A DNA stretch of 64,000 nucleotides from positions 124,001 through 188,000 of the forward strand of contig CALCKW010000024.1 of assembly GCA_937965695.1 (NCBI GenBank), read 5' to 3'. This document shows, in pieces, positions 40,806 through 51,492 of the stretch. The position numbers and the translations under genes were made by a program. The DNA is from an uncultured Granulosicoccaceae bacterium (GTDB taxonomy: Bacteria > Pseudomonadota > Gammaproteobacteria > CALCKW01). The first letter of the stretch is position 1, and each line of letters starts with the position of its first letter. Below the pieces are notes generated by a model. That model ran no database searches. It was not told the origin of the DNA and saw only the letters and a list, made by a program, of their open reading frames with translations.

Positions 40806-40957
40806 GGGTCAATGTCGTCGGCATTAAAATTTGCTCCCAGCACGGCACGAATCGACAGCAAGTGTGGTGCTAGTGGCTAGATTTGCAACGCAACTGGGCC
40901 GAATTTAGCGCATCGACGGTGCGAACATGACTTGATATGAGGCTCTCTAGTTGCCAA
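40806..40957 (+). repeat. Dispersed intergenic repeat, copy 2
   Basis: cacgaatcgacagcaagtgtggtgctagtggctagatttgcaacgcaactgggccgaatttagcgcatcgacggtgcgaacatgacttgatatgaggctctctag; compare copy 1. Confidence 0.82.
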
Positions 40958-41165
40958 GAGCAGCGCCTAAGCCGAACGAAAATCCAGCTCTCCGAAGATC
41001 AGGTGAAGCTCAATTAAATTTAAAAGATCTCATACCTAACCATCGAAAGACCCAACGAGACCCCTCAAACGCGCAGATACACACTCGAGGGTGCTATGGC
41101 TTGGCCACTCAGTGTAAAATGTCCAAATCTTGTTTCTAACATTTATCCCGGATAAAGCAAACCTC

Positions 41166-42215
41166 ATGAGCGAACCCACCGATTCTCGCCGTAATTCACT
41201 GAACTACAAGGATGCAGGTGTCGATATCGCCGCAGGCAACGCCTTGGTCGAACGCATCAAACCGGCAGTCGCTAGCACTCACCGACCAGGTGTTATGGGC
41301 AGCATTGGCGGATTTGGTGGCTTGTTCGAATTGCCAGTTGATCGATACAAGCGACCTGTACTTGTCTCGGGCACCGATGGTGTCGGTACCAAACTGCGTC
41401 TCGCACTGGACTCCGGAAGACACACTGGAATAGGAATTGATTTAGTTGGGATGTGTGTCAACGACGTCATTGTCTGCGGCGCTGAGCCGCTGTTCTTTTT
41501 AGATTACTACGCGACGGGCAAGCTCGATAATGACGTCGCGGCAACCGTGGTCGAAAGCATCGCCGCAGGCTGCAAGTTGGCTGGAGCGGCATTGGTGGGT
41601 GGCGAGACCGCAGAAATGCCGGGTATGTATGAAGAAGGCGATTACGACTTGGCGGGATTTTGTGTCGGAGTCGTAGAACACGACAACATCATCAGACCGG
41701 AGAATGTCGCAGAAGGAGATGTTCTTATCGCGTTGGCCTCTTCGGGCCCGCACAGCAATGGTTATTCACTGGTGCGTAAGGTTCTAGAAGTCAGCGGCGC
41801 CTCACTCGATCAACCACTTGAAGGTAAACCGCTTGCCGACCACTTGCTGGCACCAACTCGCATTTACGTAAAAAGCGTGCTGCAGTTAATCGCTGAGAAC
41901 CCAGTACATGCGCTTGCCCACATAACCGGTGGTGGCCTTACCGAGAACCTACCACGCGTGCTCCCTGATGGACTAGCGGCACAGATTGATTGTAAAAGTT
42001 GGCGACAACCCGCGATTTTTGAATGGTTGGCCCGCGAAGGCGGCATTTCTGCCACTGACATGTGGCTAACGTTCAATTGCGGTGTCGGCATGGTTGCCTG
42101 CGTACCGGCTGAACACGCAGACAACGCTATTGCTACCTTGACTGACGCGGGCGAAAAAGCCTGGCGCTTGGGTGAAATAACTGCGCGCCAACGCGATGCT
42201 GTGGAATTCAACTAG
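41166..42215 (+). CDS. purM: Phosphoribosylformylglycinamidine cyclo-ligase
   Basis: [50 protein letters not shown]; start at internal Met MSEPTDS. Confidence 0.96.
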   Translation: MSEPTDSRRNSLNYKDAGVDIAAGNALVERIKPAVASTHRPGVMGSIGGFGGLFELPVDRYKRPVLVSGTDGVGTKLRLALDSGRHTGIGIDLVGMCVNDVIVCGAEPLFFLDYYATGKLDNDVAATVVESIAAGCKLAGAALVGGETAEMPGMYEEGDYDLAGFCVGVVEHDNIIRPENVAEGDVLIALASSGPHSNGYSLVRKVLEVSGASLDQPLEGKPLADHLLAPTRIYVKSVLQLIAENPVHALAHITGGGLTENLPRVLPDGLAAQIDCKSWRQPAIFEWLAREGGISATDMWLTFNCGVGMVACVPAEHADNAIATLTDAGEKAWRLGEITARQRDAVEFN

Positions 42216-42859
42216 TGGGTGCAAAGCTGGCCGTTCTGATCTCTGGTCGCGGATCAAATATGCAGTGCATCGTCAACGCCTGCGAAAAAGGTGACATAAA
42301 CGCAGAGGTTTGTTTGGTCGCCAGTGATCGGGCGGATGCCGGCGGCCTTGCCTGGGCAGCACAACGTGGCATAGCCACCGCGGTCATTAACCCAAAGGAT
42401 TACCAGCACCGAGACGATGCAGACAAGGCGATGGCGGCTCAAATTAAGGCGCACGGCAGTACGCATCTGTTGTTGGCAGGTTACATGCGGATATTGAGTG
42501 AAGAATTTGTTGCTCAATTTTCAGGAAGAGCATTGAACATTCATCCCTCTTTGTTGCCTAAGTACAAAGGTTTAAACAGTCACGCACGAGCACTGGCCGC
42601 CGGTGACCAAGAATGCGGTGCAACCGTTCACTTTGTCAGTGCAGCTTTGGACAGCGGCCCAGCTGTCATCCAAGCTAAAGTCATGATCGAACCCTCTGAT
42701 GACGCAGAAACCTTGGCTGCCAAAGTGTTGTGCTTGGAACATATAATTTACCCCAAAGCCACACAATGGTTGGTGACTGATCGACTCGTGCTCGAGGACA
42801 ACAAAGCCAGACTGGACAATCAACTGTTAGAAACACCCAGGCAATATTCAGTCGCTTAA
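42215..42859 (+). CDS. purN: Phosphoribosylglycinamide formyltransferase
   Basis: LAVLISGRGSNMQCIVNAC, LNIHPSLLPKYKGLNSHARALAAGDQECGATVHFV; GTG start. Confidence 0.96.
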   Translation: MGAKLAVLISGRGSNMQCIVNACEKGDINAEVCLVASDRADAGGLAWAAQRGIATAVINPKDYQHRDDADKAMAAQIKAHGSTHLLLAGYMRILSEEFVAQFSGRALNIHPSLLPKYKGLNSHARALAAGDQECGATVHFVSAALDSGPAVIQAKVMIEPSDDAETLAAKVLCLEHIIYPKATQWLVTDRLVLEDNKARLDNQLLETPRQYSVA

Positions 42860-42885
42860 ACATCACTGCAAGACCAAATATAGGC

Positions 42886-43638
42886 ATGCCATACGTGAAC
42901 AAAAGCTCAGAAAATCCTACAAGTGCTACGTCAAGCTTGAAGGCTGTGATTTGGCTTTTTCTCTGCTTTCTAGGCTTACCTGTACAAGCAGATGTTCTTC
43001 CGTTTAAAGCAGAATACGAAGTGAAGTACATGCGTATGCGCGCGGCCGAAGTTAAGCTTGCCTTGGAAAAAAAAGACGAGAGCGACTGGTTGATGACTCG
43101 TTCGAGTAAAGCAATCGGAATGGCTCGCTTGTTAGCCGGAAAAAAACTGAATGCAACTGAACAGAGCTGGTTCAAGATCGAAGATTCAGGTTTAACGCCC
43201 AACAAGTTTTTATCGGAAAAACCGGGTGCAAAAAAAGGTCGCCGGCGCATTGAGATTCTATTCTCAGATACTGAAGCGACGGTTGATTCCGACGATGGGC
43301 AGTCAAAAACTTTCCCTAAAACAGCAAATAGCCAAGATCAAGTAAGTGCTGTGCTGGCGGTGATGCTCAGGATGCAAGGTCAACAAGAAGACTTCACCCT
43401 ACCGATAATGGCAAGGCGGGGTGAAAGTGTGGCGAATTTTGAAGTCCTTCAAGACACGAGTGTTAAAACACCTGCCGGTGTTTTTAACACTATTCACATT
43501 GTGCAAAAAACAAAAAAGAGAACAACAAGTTATTGGCTCGCTAAAGACAATAACATGATACCCGTTAAAATTTCACACCAAGAAAAAGACAGCGAAGGCG
43601 CAGTGATGTTCTTAAAAAAATTCAGCGTCTCGAATTGA
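42886..43638 (+). CDS. DUF3108 domain-containing protein
   Basis: Signal sequence then LPFKAEYEVKYMRMRAAEVKLAL; follows purMN as commonly seen. Confidence 0.82.
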   Translation: MPYVNKSSENPTSATSSLKAVIWLFLCFLGLPVQADVLPFKAEYEVKYMRMRAAEVKLALEKKDESDWLMTRSSKAIGMARLLAGKKLNATEQSWFKIEDSGLTPNKFLSEKPGAKKGRRRIEILFSDTEATVDSDDGQSKTFPKTANSQDQVSAVLAVMLRMQGQQEDFTLPIMARRGESVANFEVLQDTSVKTPAGVFNTIHIVQKTKKRTTSYWLAKDNNMIPVKISHQEKDSEGAVMFLKKFSVSN

Positions 43639-43649
43639 CCTCAATTCTA

Positions 43650-43676
43650 AACCGCTGCTAAATAAAAGCGGTTCTT
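43650..43676 (+). terminator. Rho-independent-like terminator after DUF3108 gene
   Basis: AACCGCT-gctaaataaa-AGCGGTT then CTTCCTT. Confidence 0.55.
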
Positions 43677-43912
43677 CCTTCAAAGTTCGTACGAAATAAA
43701 TCAGAATTTTTTAACCAAAATTTTTTTTCGATCGTCAATATCCCTACCTATGAATATCGCGTGTTTCTAGACGCTGGTATTAGTGCGCACAGCAAATTAC
43801 TCGAATCGTCATCGTACCAACGATGAAGCTCCAACAGGGCTCTGCAAGACGCCATTGGCGGCATTCTTTCCGTCCATGTTGAAGACAAATCGTAAAATAT
43901 ATTAGGTGCAGC

Positions 43913-45367
43913 GTGATTTCAGCAATACTCAAAAAAATCAAAAAAGATAGCGACGCAAGTTCTCCCGCACTCGCTGCTCTACAAAAAGTCGCAGAGTGTG
44001 ATTTAGACGTGAACGCGTACAGTCTAAACTCTATTGCGTCGGCATCTATGCGCAACAGCTTAGCCACCATGATTGGCAACTTGAATGCTGTCGTCAAACA
44101 AACAAACGACTGTGCAGAAAATATCCGCAGTGCATTACCTCGTATAGGTGAACTTGCCAACCAGTCTGACCAACACGGTGCGCTAATGGCAGCGGTAAGC
44201 GCACAGTTTGATGAGCTGTCAAACGCCATCACACGCAACAGCGAATTGAGCCTTGAGCTAGCTACTTTGGTGCAGACTGTAGGCGGCGCTACAAACGCGG
44301 GTAAGTCAGCGATGGGTGAAGTAGTCAGTTCAATGGATACTATTTCGGAACACTCAGACAAAATAAATCAGTTCACCGAAATCATTGATCAAATAGCTTT
44401 TCAAACGAATTTATTAGCCCTAAACGCCGCGGTAGAGGCAGCTCGTGCCGGTGAACAAGGCCGAGGTTTCGCCGTCGTCGCTACAGAAGTACGCGCACTA
44501 GCGCAGCGCTCCTCCGACGCTGCTAGCGAAATCAACGACTATATCGCCCAGTCAGAAAAAAGTATTATTAAAGGACGAGAGTCAGTACACAACGCTAACT
44601 CCAGTATGGAAGAAATCGACAACAGTGTGATGACCTTGTCAGATGTCGTGCAAACAGTGTCAGATACAACAAACTCGCAAGAAGACCGATTACGTGGTGT
44701 GCATATCTCTCTTGGCGAGCTCAGTGATTTTGGTAGTCGCTACGAAAGCATGTCAGAGGAAGTACTGACCATTTCTAACGAGATCTCTGACGACACTGAT
44801 TATCTCACCTCAACGGTGAATACGTTTAAACTGACACCCTCCGAATTTACACACCCCCAGCACCGGTCAATCTCTGAAAAAGCGATTCAAACTGCGGACG
44901 CGATAGGTCAAGTATTATCTCAAGCGATTAAATCGGGTAAGTTAACAGAAGAATATTTACGAGAACCGAATTACACCGAGATAGCCAACACAAATCCAAC
45001 AAAATACAACACCGAATACGACGAGTTTTGCGATCAGATGCTACCTCCGATCCAAGAGGCCGTGTTGGCGTCTAGTCCCACCATCATCTATGCGATCACG
45101 GCTGACATCAATGGTTACGTCCCCACACATAACAATATTTTTTGTAAGCCATTAACTGGTAACACAAAGGTAGACATAGCTGGCAATCGCAGTAAAAGAA
45201 TTTTTGAAGATCACGTGGGTAGAACTGTTGGCCGCCATACAAAAAAATATATGCTTCAAGTCTACCGCCGGGATACTGGAGCTATTATGTTTGACTTATC
45301 CGCACCAATTTATGTCGATGGTTGGCACTTCGGCGGATTTAGAATAGGTTACGTCATCGAAAGCTAG
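43913..45367 (+). CDS. Soluble methyl-accepting chemotaxis protein with C-terminal sensory domain
   Basis: MCP hairpin [49 protein letters not shown]; no TM; C-terminal [57 protein letters not shown] start. Confidence 0.92.
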   Translation: MISAILKKIKKDSDASSPALAALQKVAECDLDVNAYSLNSIASASMRNSLATMIGNLNAVVKQTNDCAENIRSALPRIGELANQSDQHGALMAAVSAQFDELSNAITRNSELSLELATLVQTVGGATNAGKSAMGEVVSSMDTISEHSDKINQFTEIIDQIAFQTNLLALNAAVEAARAGEQGRGFAVVATEVRALAQRSSDAASEINDYIAQSEKSIIKGRESVHNANSSMEEIDNSVMTLSDVVQTVSDTTNSQEDRLRGVHISLGELSDFGSRYESMSEEVLTISNEISDDTDYLTSTVNTFKLTPSEFTHPQHRSISEKAIQTADAIGQVLSQAIKSGKLTEEYLREPNYTEIANTNPTKYNTEYDEFCDQMLPPIQEAVLASSPTIIYAITADINGYVPTHNNIFCKPLTGNTKVDIAGNRSKRIFEDHVGRTVGRHTKKYMLQVYRRDTGAIMFDLSAPIYVDGWHFGGFRIGYVIES

Positions 45368-45380
45368 GGAGTCTTAGAAT

Positions 45381-45488
45381 TGCAATCGCAGTAGCGGTGC
45401 TATTACCTAGATTTGCAACGCAGTTAAGCCAAATTTAGTGCGCTGACAATACGAGCATAACTTGATCCGATGTCCCTTAATACAATGA
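45381..45488 (+). repeat. Dispersed intergenic repeat, diverged copy 3
   Basis: cggtgctattacctagatttgcaacgcagttaagccaaatttagtgcgctgacaatacgagcataacttgatccgatgtccctt aligns with copies 1 and 2. Confidence 0.75.
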
Positions 45489-45568
45489 AGGTTGTCTTAT
45501 TTAATTTAGGCTTGGAAGATACACGTTTGAAAAAGTAAAATTAGTTTCGTTTGAAACGGGGCTGACTT

Positions 45569-46876
45569 CTAAATTTTATCGCGCATCGCATACCAGCTCA
45601 TCGCTAACTTAAGCAGCGGTGTACGCAAAGCCGCCCCGCCAGGAAATGGCCAAGTAGGCAAGCTCGCCATCACATCGAAACGTGTGGCAGTCGTCGCTAT
45701 TGCTTCACTACACAGCTGTCCGGCAAGGGTTGCCATCGCCACACCGTGACCAGAAAATCCACTAGCACTGAGAATATTGGCACTCAGCCTTTCAATATGC
45801 GGCAATCGATTAACGGTTATACCAAGCGTACCACCCCAAGCATAATCAATCTTACAGTTGCTTAGCTGCGGGTACACTGAAAGCATGTGCTTTTTTACTA
45901 AGGAAGATATATCCGTCGGAAATTTATAGCTGTAGCTTTCACCCCCACCAAACAACAATCGGTGATCGTCAGAAAGTCGATAATAGTTAATAACAAATTT
46001 GCTATCGCCGACGGCAACGTCATCGCGTATCAAACTTCGCGCTAGATCCTTCCCCAGTGGCTCTGTCGCGACAATATAATTATTGATAGGCATTACCCGA
46101 GCAGCGACTCTGCTTTGCAGTTTCCCCAAATATCCATTGCAGCCAATCACCACAAATTTAGCGCTGACATTGCCCTTTGCGGTGCGTAATTGTGCCGAGT
46201 CTCCCTCTACAATCTCAGTGACTTGCGTATTTTCGAATACCCTTACACCTGCATTGAGAGCAGCTTGCGCTAAACCCAGTGCAAACTTAAGCGGATGGAG
46301 ATGCCCTGATCCCGTGTCTAAACACCCACCAAAGTAGGCTTCGCTTCCCAAATGATCTCGGATCTGTTGCAGATCCAGAGGCTCGATACTGTCGTAATTA
46401 TAGTGACCACGCAGTAGTTCTACGTATTCATGGCTTGCACGTACGTTTTTTCTATCGAGTTCAGCGTGTATTATCCCAGACTTGTATTCCGCATCTATCT
46501 GGTGCTTATTAATCAGCGAGCGCACAAGATTTTTGGAGTCTTCAGCGAGTTCCCACAACGCCAAGGCTTTTTCATGACCAAACTGGATTTCTAAATCGTC
46601 TTGCTCAACACGTTGCCCACTACCGACTTGTCCACCATTGCGACCGCTCGCTCCCCAACCCACTCGGTGTGCTTCTAGCAGTACAACATCAAGGCCGCTC
46701 TCCGCAAGGTGTAATGCGGTAGACAAGCCCATGTAGCCACCGCCAACGACGCAAACATCACAGACAATATCTCCGTCAAGCGCTGCTTGAGGAGCTAAAA
46801 GAGTCGCGGTGGCATGGTAATAACTGTCCGGGTACTCACCCGGACGGTCATTGGCATACAAAACATCGACAGACAT
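45569..46876 (-). CDS. puuB: Gamma-glutamylputrescine oxidase-like FAD-dependent oxidoreductase
   Basis: VCVVGGGYMGLSTALHLAESGLDVVLLEAHRVGWGASGRNGGQVGSGQRV; overlaps spuC-like gene. Confidence 0.9.
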   Translation of the reverse strand: MSVDVLYANDRPGEYPDSYYHATATLLAPQAALDGDIVCDVCVVGGGYMGLSTALHLAESGLDVVLLEAHRVGWGASGRNGGQVGSGQRVEQDDLEIQFGHEKALALWELAEDSKNLVRSLINKHQIDAEYKSGIIHAELDRKNVRASHEYVELLRGHYNYDSIEPLDLQQIRDHLGSEAYFGGCLDTGSGHLHPLKFALGLAQAALNAGVRVFENTQVTEIVEGDSAQLRTAKGNVSAKFVVIGCNGYLGKLQSRVAARVMPINNYIVATEPLGKDLARSLIRDDVAVGDSKFVINYYRLSDDHRLLFGGGESYSYKFPTDISSLVKKHMLSVYPQLSNCKIDYAWGGTLGITVNRLPHIERLSANILSASGFSGHGVAMATLAGQLCSEAIATTATRFDVMASLPTWPFPGGAALRTPLLKLAMSWYAMRDKI

Positions 46877-48270
46877 CAGGCGGCCTTGTATCGACCTTCA
46901 AGCTTCAAGGTGGCTAACGTTTGATCCAATGCTTTAGCCGCTCGCTCTACCAACTGATCGACCTCATTTTCGGCGATAACCAGCGGTGGAGAAATAATCA
47001 TTGAGTCCCCTACCGCACGCATAACCAGTTGGTTTTCCATGCATGCCGTGCGACATATACCGCCCGCGTATCCAGCATCACCTGCAAATTTGGCTCGGCT
47101 TGTCTTATCGGGTGTCAACTCAATTGCCCCCATAAGGCCGATGCTACGCGCTTCACCGACCAGTGGGTGATCTGCAAGTGTTTCCCATTTTTCGCTCAGA
47201 TAAGGTCCAATACTATCCGCCACACGAGCAACAATGCCTTCTTCATCTAGAATGCGAAGGTTCTCAAGTGCAACTGCAGAAGCTGTTGGGTGCGCTGAGT
47301 AAGTGTAGCCGTGATTAAAATCTCCACCGCTCTCGGTGAGAACATCAACGATGGAATCACTGACTAATGATGCACCTATCGGCAGATAGCCACTACTGAG
47401 ACCTTTGGCAATCGTCATAATGTCAGGTTCTAATCCAAGCGTTTGGCTAGCAAACCATTGCCCTGTACGACCAAAACCTGTGATGACTTCGTCGGCGATA
47501 AAAAGAATATCTCGCTCGCGACATATGCGAGAAATCTCAGGCCAATAAGTGGACGGCGGAATAATGACTCCACCTGCACCCTGAATGGGTTCAGCGATAA
47601 AAGCAGCAACATTTGCTTCACCCAAACGATCAATTTCAGCTTCAAGTAACTTGGCGCGTTCTAAACCGAACTCTTCTGGGCTTTTATCACCGCCCTCGCC
47701 GTACCAATAAGGCTGGTCGATATGCACGATGCCAGGAATGGGTAGTCCACCTTGATCATGCATAGGTTTCATGCCACCTAGACTACCAGAACCCATGGCC
47801 GAGCCATGGTAGGCATTCTTACGCGATATGATAATGCTCTTTTCAGGTTTTCCTTGGCAGGCCCAATAATGTCTGACCAAACGAATGTTCGTGTCATTTG
47901 CCTCAGAACCAGAGCCAGCAAAAAAAGAATGATTGATGCCAGCGGGCGCCAATTCGGCTAACCGAGCAGCCAACTGAACCGCCGGCGGATGAGTGCACTG
48001 AAAAAACGTGTTGTAGTAGGGAAGCTCTTGCATTTGACGGTGTGCTACATCAGCTAGCTCTCGACGGCCATAACCAATATTTACACACCATAGACCGGCC
48101 ATGCCATCGAGAAAAGCTTTACCGTCGTTGTCATAGACGAAAACACCTTCAGCACGCGAGAGCACGCGCGCGCCTGCAGCATTTATTTCTTTGCGGCTGG
48201 TAAATGGGTGCAGATGATGTGCAGCGTCTAGGGCCTGCAGTTCCTCGGTACTCATATTATTTGAAAGCAT
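46876..48270 (-). CDS. spuC: Putrescine--pyruvate aminotransferase-like class III aminotransferase
   Basis: LHPFTSRKEINAAGARVLSRAEGVFVYDNDGKAFLDGMAGLWCVNIGYGRREL, IADEVITGFGRTG. Confidence 0.88.
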   Translation of the reverse strand: MLSNNMSTEELQALDAAHHLHPFTSRKEINAAGARVLSRAEGVFVYDNDGKAFLDGMAGLWCVNIGYGRRELADVAHRQMQELPYYNTFFQCTHPPAVQLAARLAELAPAGINHSFFAGSGSEANDTNIRLVRHYWACQGKPEKSIIISRKNAYHGSAMGSGSLGGMKPMHDQGGLPIPGIVHIDQPYWYGEGGDKSPEEFGLERAKLLEAEIDRLGEANVAAFIAEPIQGAGGVIIPPSTYWPEISRICRERDILFIADEVITGFGRTGQWFASQTLGLEPDIMTIAKGLSSGYLPIGASLVSDSIVDVLTESGGDFNHGYTYSAHPTASAVALENLRILDEEGIVARVADSIGPYLSEKWETLADHPLVGEARSIGLMGAIELTPDKTSRAKFAGDAGYAGGICRTACMENQLVMRAVGDSMIISPPLVIAENEVDQLVERAAKALDQTLATLKLEGRYKAA

Positions 48271-48284
48271 GTCTTAGTTCCTCG

Positions 48285-49658
48285 TCATACGTTGAGCAAT
48301 AAGTGGTCACGTTCCCAGGGACTAATCACCTGATTGAACTCTTCCAGCTCATAGCGTTTGATGGTTTTATAGAGATCAGAAAATTCTGGACCTAGCAGAG
48401 CAGACATTTCTTTGTCTGCTTCAAAAATATCGAGCGCGCTTGAAAGATCGCGAGGCAAAATTGGAGCTTCGGAGGTAGAATAAGCATCACCACGCACGGC
48501 AGCACGGGGCGCAGTTCCGGCCATCATGCCGAGGTACCCACAGGCCAAACTAGTAGCAATGGCCAAATACGGATTGCAGTCCATACCGGCTACGCGATTC
48601 TCAACACGCCGCGCCTCGGGTTTCGACAATGGCACTCGTAGACCTGCCGAACGGTTATCTTTACCCCACTCAAGGTTGACTGGAGCTGATCCGCCAACGA
48701 CAAAACGTCTATACGAATTTACATAGGGAGCAAGCACGGCTAAAACTGAAGGCAGGTGTTTTTGTTGTCCACCCAAAAAACCATAAAATAAATCGGTCGT
48801 ATCACCGCTCTCATCACTAAAGAGATTTTTGCCGGTTTTTAAGTCCACAACACTCTGATGGATATGCATAGCACTGCCAGGCTGATCCTCCATAGGCTTG
48901 GCCATGAAGGTGGCAAAACAATCGTTGCGCAACGCTGCCTCCCGGATGCTGCGCTTATAAAAGAACACCTGGTCGGCTAGAGCCAAGGGATCTCCGTGCA
49001 TCAAATTGATTTCGATTTGGCCTGCACCACCTTCCTGTATGATGGTGTCTATTTCAAAACCCTGAGCCTCGGCAAAGTCGTAAATATCATCGATGACTGG
49101 GCCATACTCGTCAACAGCACTCATGCTGTAGGCTTGGCGTCCAACGCCCTTACGTCCGGTACGACCAATGGGGGGCTCAATGGGCATGTTGGGGTCAACA
49201 TTGGGTTTGGTTAAGTAGAACTCCAACTCCGGTGCCACAACTGGCTTCCAGCCCTGTGCGTGATAAAGACCCACTATGCGTTTAAGGACATTTCTTGGAG
49301 CCATGCCTAACGGCTCCCCTTTACTGTCGTAGATATCGTGCACAACTTGCAATGTGACATCACCCGTCCAAGGCACCGCAGTGGCCGCCTCGTAATCTGG
49401 CACCAATACTAAATCGGCTTCTGTCCACTCAAGGTCGTCGTCAAAATCAGCGTAGCCTCCCGTGATAGTCTGGAAAAAAATCGAGACGGGAAGATAGAGC
49501 TGCTCTGCTTTGGCGAATTTGGCCGCCGGCATTGCTTTGCCACGGGCGACACCAGCGAGGTCGGAGACAATACACTCCACCTCGTCCAGACGCCTGCCAT
49601 CCAACCACTGGCGAAAAGCCAGCGGCATTCGTTCGATCCATTCCGCATTGTTACTCAT
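48285..49658 (-). CDS. puuA: Glutamine synthetase family protein, gamma-glutamylputrescine synthetase-like
   Basis: VSDLAGVARGKAMP, QEGGAGQIEINL, NRSAGLRVP, ENRVAGMDCNPYLAIATSLACG. Confidence 0.9.
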   Translation of the reverse strand: MSNNAEWIERMPLAFRQWLDGRRLDEVECIVSDLAGVARGKAMPAAKFAKAEQLYLPVSIFFQTITGGYADFDDDLEWTEADLVLVPDYEAATAVPWTGDVTLQVVHDIYDSKGEPLGMAPRNVLKRIVGLYHAQGWKPVVAPELEFYLTKPNVDPNMPIEPPIGRTGRKGVGRQAYSMSAVDEYGPVIDDIYDFAEAQGFEIDTIIQEGGAGQIEINLMHGDPLALADQVFFYKRSIREAALRNDCFATFMAKPMEDQPGSAMHIHQSVVDLKTGKNLFSDESGDTTDLFYGFLGGQQKHLPSVLAVLAPYVNSYRRFVVGGSAPVNLEWGKDNRSAGLRVPLSKPEARRVENRVAGMDCNPYLAIATSLACGYLGMMAGTAPRAAVRGDAYSTSEAPILPRDLSSALDIFEADKEMSALLGPEFSDLYKTIKRYELEEFNQVISPWERDHLLLNV

Positions 49659-49691
49659 GATAATCCCGGGTTATTTCAACCGTGGTTTAGT

Positions 49692-50663
49692 TTATAGCCG
49701 TCCGACAGTTTGTCGTTTCGCGCCATTTTTTAGCGCCATCAAGCAAAGCCAAGCATGTGCCATTGAAGCACCTGCCAATGCTGTGATTTCAGCCTGGTCA
49801 AAGGGAGGAGAAACCTCCACCAAGTCCATGCCGATAAAATTCAAATGCTCCATCCCTCGAATTAGTTCGAGCATTTGCCAAGTGGCAAATCCACCGACAA
49901 CTGGCGTTCCAGTTCCGGGAGCAAAAGCGGGGTCTAGAGAGTCAATATCAAACGACAGATAAACCGGCGCATCACCAGCCCGCTCTCCAATAATTTCTAA
50001 TGCGGCATCAATGCCGTTTCTATGTACCCAAGGTGCCGTTAATATTTCAAAGCCATGATCGTGGTCATTGAATGTTCGAAGGCCAACTTGTGTGGAGCGT
50101 GTCACGTCGACGATACCCTCTTGCACAGCACGCGCGAACATTGTGCCGTGATCCAAGGCGTTGTGTGAGTCAGTCCACGTGTCACAATGCGCGTCTACAT
50201 GTACTAGAGCCACTGGGCCATACTTTTCTGCATGCGCTTTGAGTAAGGGATAGCTGACAAAATGATCCCCGCCAAAGCTGAGCATCTTCGCACCTGAAGC
50301 CACTATATGCCTCGCATGATCCTCGATGCTTTTTGCAACCGTGTCCGGGTGATGTGGATCGATAAAACAGTCGCCGTAATCGATGATCGCGAGATGATCC
50401 ACGGGATCAAATCCATAGGGAAATGCATCTAGTTCAGCCAGTTGCACTGAAGCTGCACGTATGGCCCCTGGACCCAATCGGCTGCCTGGTCGGTGGGTAC
50501 TGGCGCAATCATAGGGTATGCCGCTGACGACAATATCGACATTTTCCAGATCGCGGCTGTACTTACGACGTAAAAAGCTCAGGCTGCCGCCGTAGGTCAT
50601 TTCGCGCCTTTTACCCTTTAAGGACTCCGCGCGAAAGGCGTTATCACCATACTCTGCTGACAC
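49692..50663 (-). CDS. speB: Agmatinase/ureohydrolase
   Basis: GIPYDCASTHRPGSRLGPGAIR, FGGDHFVSYPLL, HVDAHCDTW, LSFDIDSLDPAFAPGTGTP. Confidence 0.93.
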   Translation of the reverse strand: MSAEYGDNAFRAESLKGKRREMTYGGSLSFLRRKYSRDLENVDIVVSGIPYDCASTHRPGSRLGPGAIRAASVQLAELDAFPYGFDPVDHLAIIDYGDCFIDPHHPDTVAKSIEDHARHIVASGAKMLSFGGDHFVSYPLLKAHAEKYGPVALVHVDAHCDTWTDSHNALDHGTMFARAVQEGIVDVTRSTQVGLRTFNDHDHGFEILTAPWVHRNGIDAALEIIGERAGDAPVYLSFDIDSLDPAFAPGTGTPVVGGFATWQMLELIRGMEHLNFIGMDLVEVSPPFDQAEITALAGASMAHAWLCLMALKNGAKRQTVGRL

Positions 50664-50664
50664 T

Positions 50665-51492
50665 TTATATTTCTCCTGAATTTGATCCAGCTGTCTTGGA
50701 CTTGCTGCTGTGCATTATCCACGCGGCGAGCATGACACCCACTGCAACTATCAATATCATTAATGTCGCCAAAGCATTCACATCAGGGCTAACACCTAAA
50801 CGAACTTTCGAAAAAATCAACATAGGCAATGTCGTTGCACCCGGCCCAGAGACAAAGCTGGCGATAACCAAGTCGTCCAAAGACAAAGTGAATGCCAACA
50901 ACCAACCCGATATGAGCGCCGGTGCGATGGTGGGCAGCGTGATATCCCAGAACACCCGCGCCGGTGTCGCTCCTAAATCCATTGCGGCTTCCTCTTGGTC
51001 ACTGTCCATGTCTGCAAGCCGCGCCTGCACAACCACAGCGACAAATGCCATACAGAATGTCGTGTGAGCGATGATGATAGTGGTCAATCCGCGACCGGCA
51101 GGCCATCCAAAAACTGACTCCATCGCGACGAACAATAAAAGCAGCGACAGACCTGTGATAACTTCCGGCATAACCAAAGGTGCGGAGACCATGCCTGTTA
51201 ACAATGTTTTACCTCTAAATCGGCCAAAGCGCTGTAGCACCAAAGCGGCGATTGTTCCAAAAACAAGTGCTGCAGTTGCACTGATGGCACCGATCTTAAA
51301 ACTGATCCAAGCAGCATTTAGTATCTGTTCATCATTGAGTAATTCGACGTACCACTTGGTCGAAAACCTGCTCCAAACGGTTACCAGTTTGGATTCGTTA
51401 AAGCTATAGACAATGAGCGAAATAATCGGAACATAGAGAAATACAAACCCCAGCGCAGCCATAACAGGCACAAAACCTAAGCGACTTTTCAC
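50665..51492 (-). CDS. potI: Polyamine ABC transporter permease
   Basis: FLYVPIISLIVYSFNESKLVTVWSRFSTKWYVELLND; EEAAMDLGATPARVFWDITLPTIAPALISGWLLAFTLSLDDLVIASFVSGPG. Confidence 0.93.
   Translation of the reverse strand: MKSRLGFVPVMAALGFVFLYVPIISLIVYSFNESKLVTVWSRFSTKWYVELLNDEQILNAAWISFKIGAISATAALVFGTIAALVLQRFGRFRGKTLLTGMVSAPLVMPEVITGLSLLLLFVAMESVFGWPAGRGLTTIIIAHTTFCMAFVAVVVQARLADMDSDQEEAAMDLGATPARVFWDITLPTIAPALISGWLLAFTLSLDDLVIASFVSGPGATTLPMLIFSKVRLGVSPDVNALATLMILIVAVGVMLAAWIMHSSKSKTAGSNSGEI

Noticed and set aside
43780-44361. 193-aa ORF antisense to the chemoreceptor gene
   Set aside because: Lies opposite a well-supported MCP CDS; serine/leucine-rich composition typical of antisense frames.
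49510-49962. 150-aa ORF antisense to puuA/speB
   Set aside because: Overlaps two well-supported genes on the other strand; no motif.
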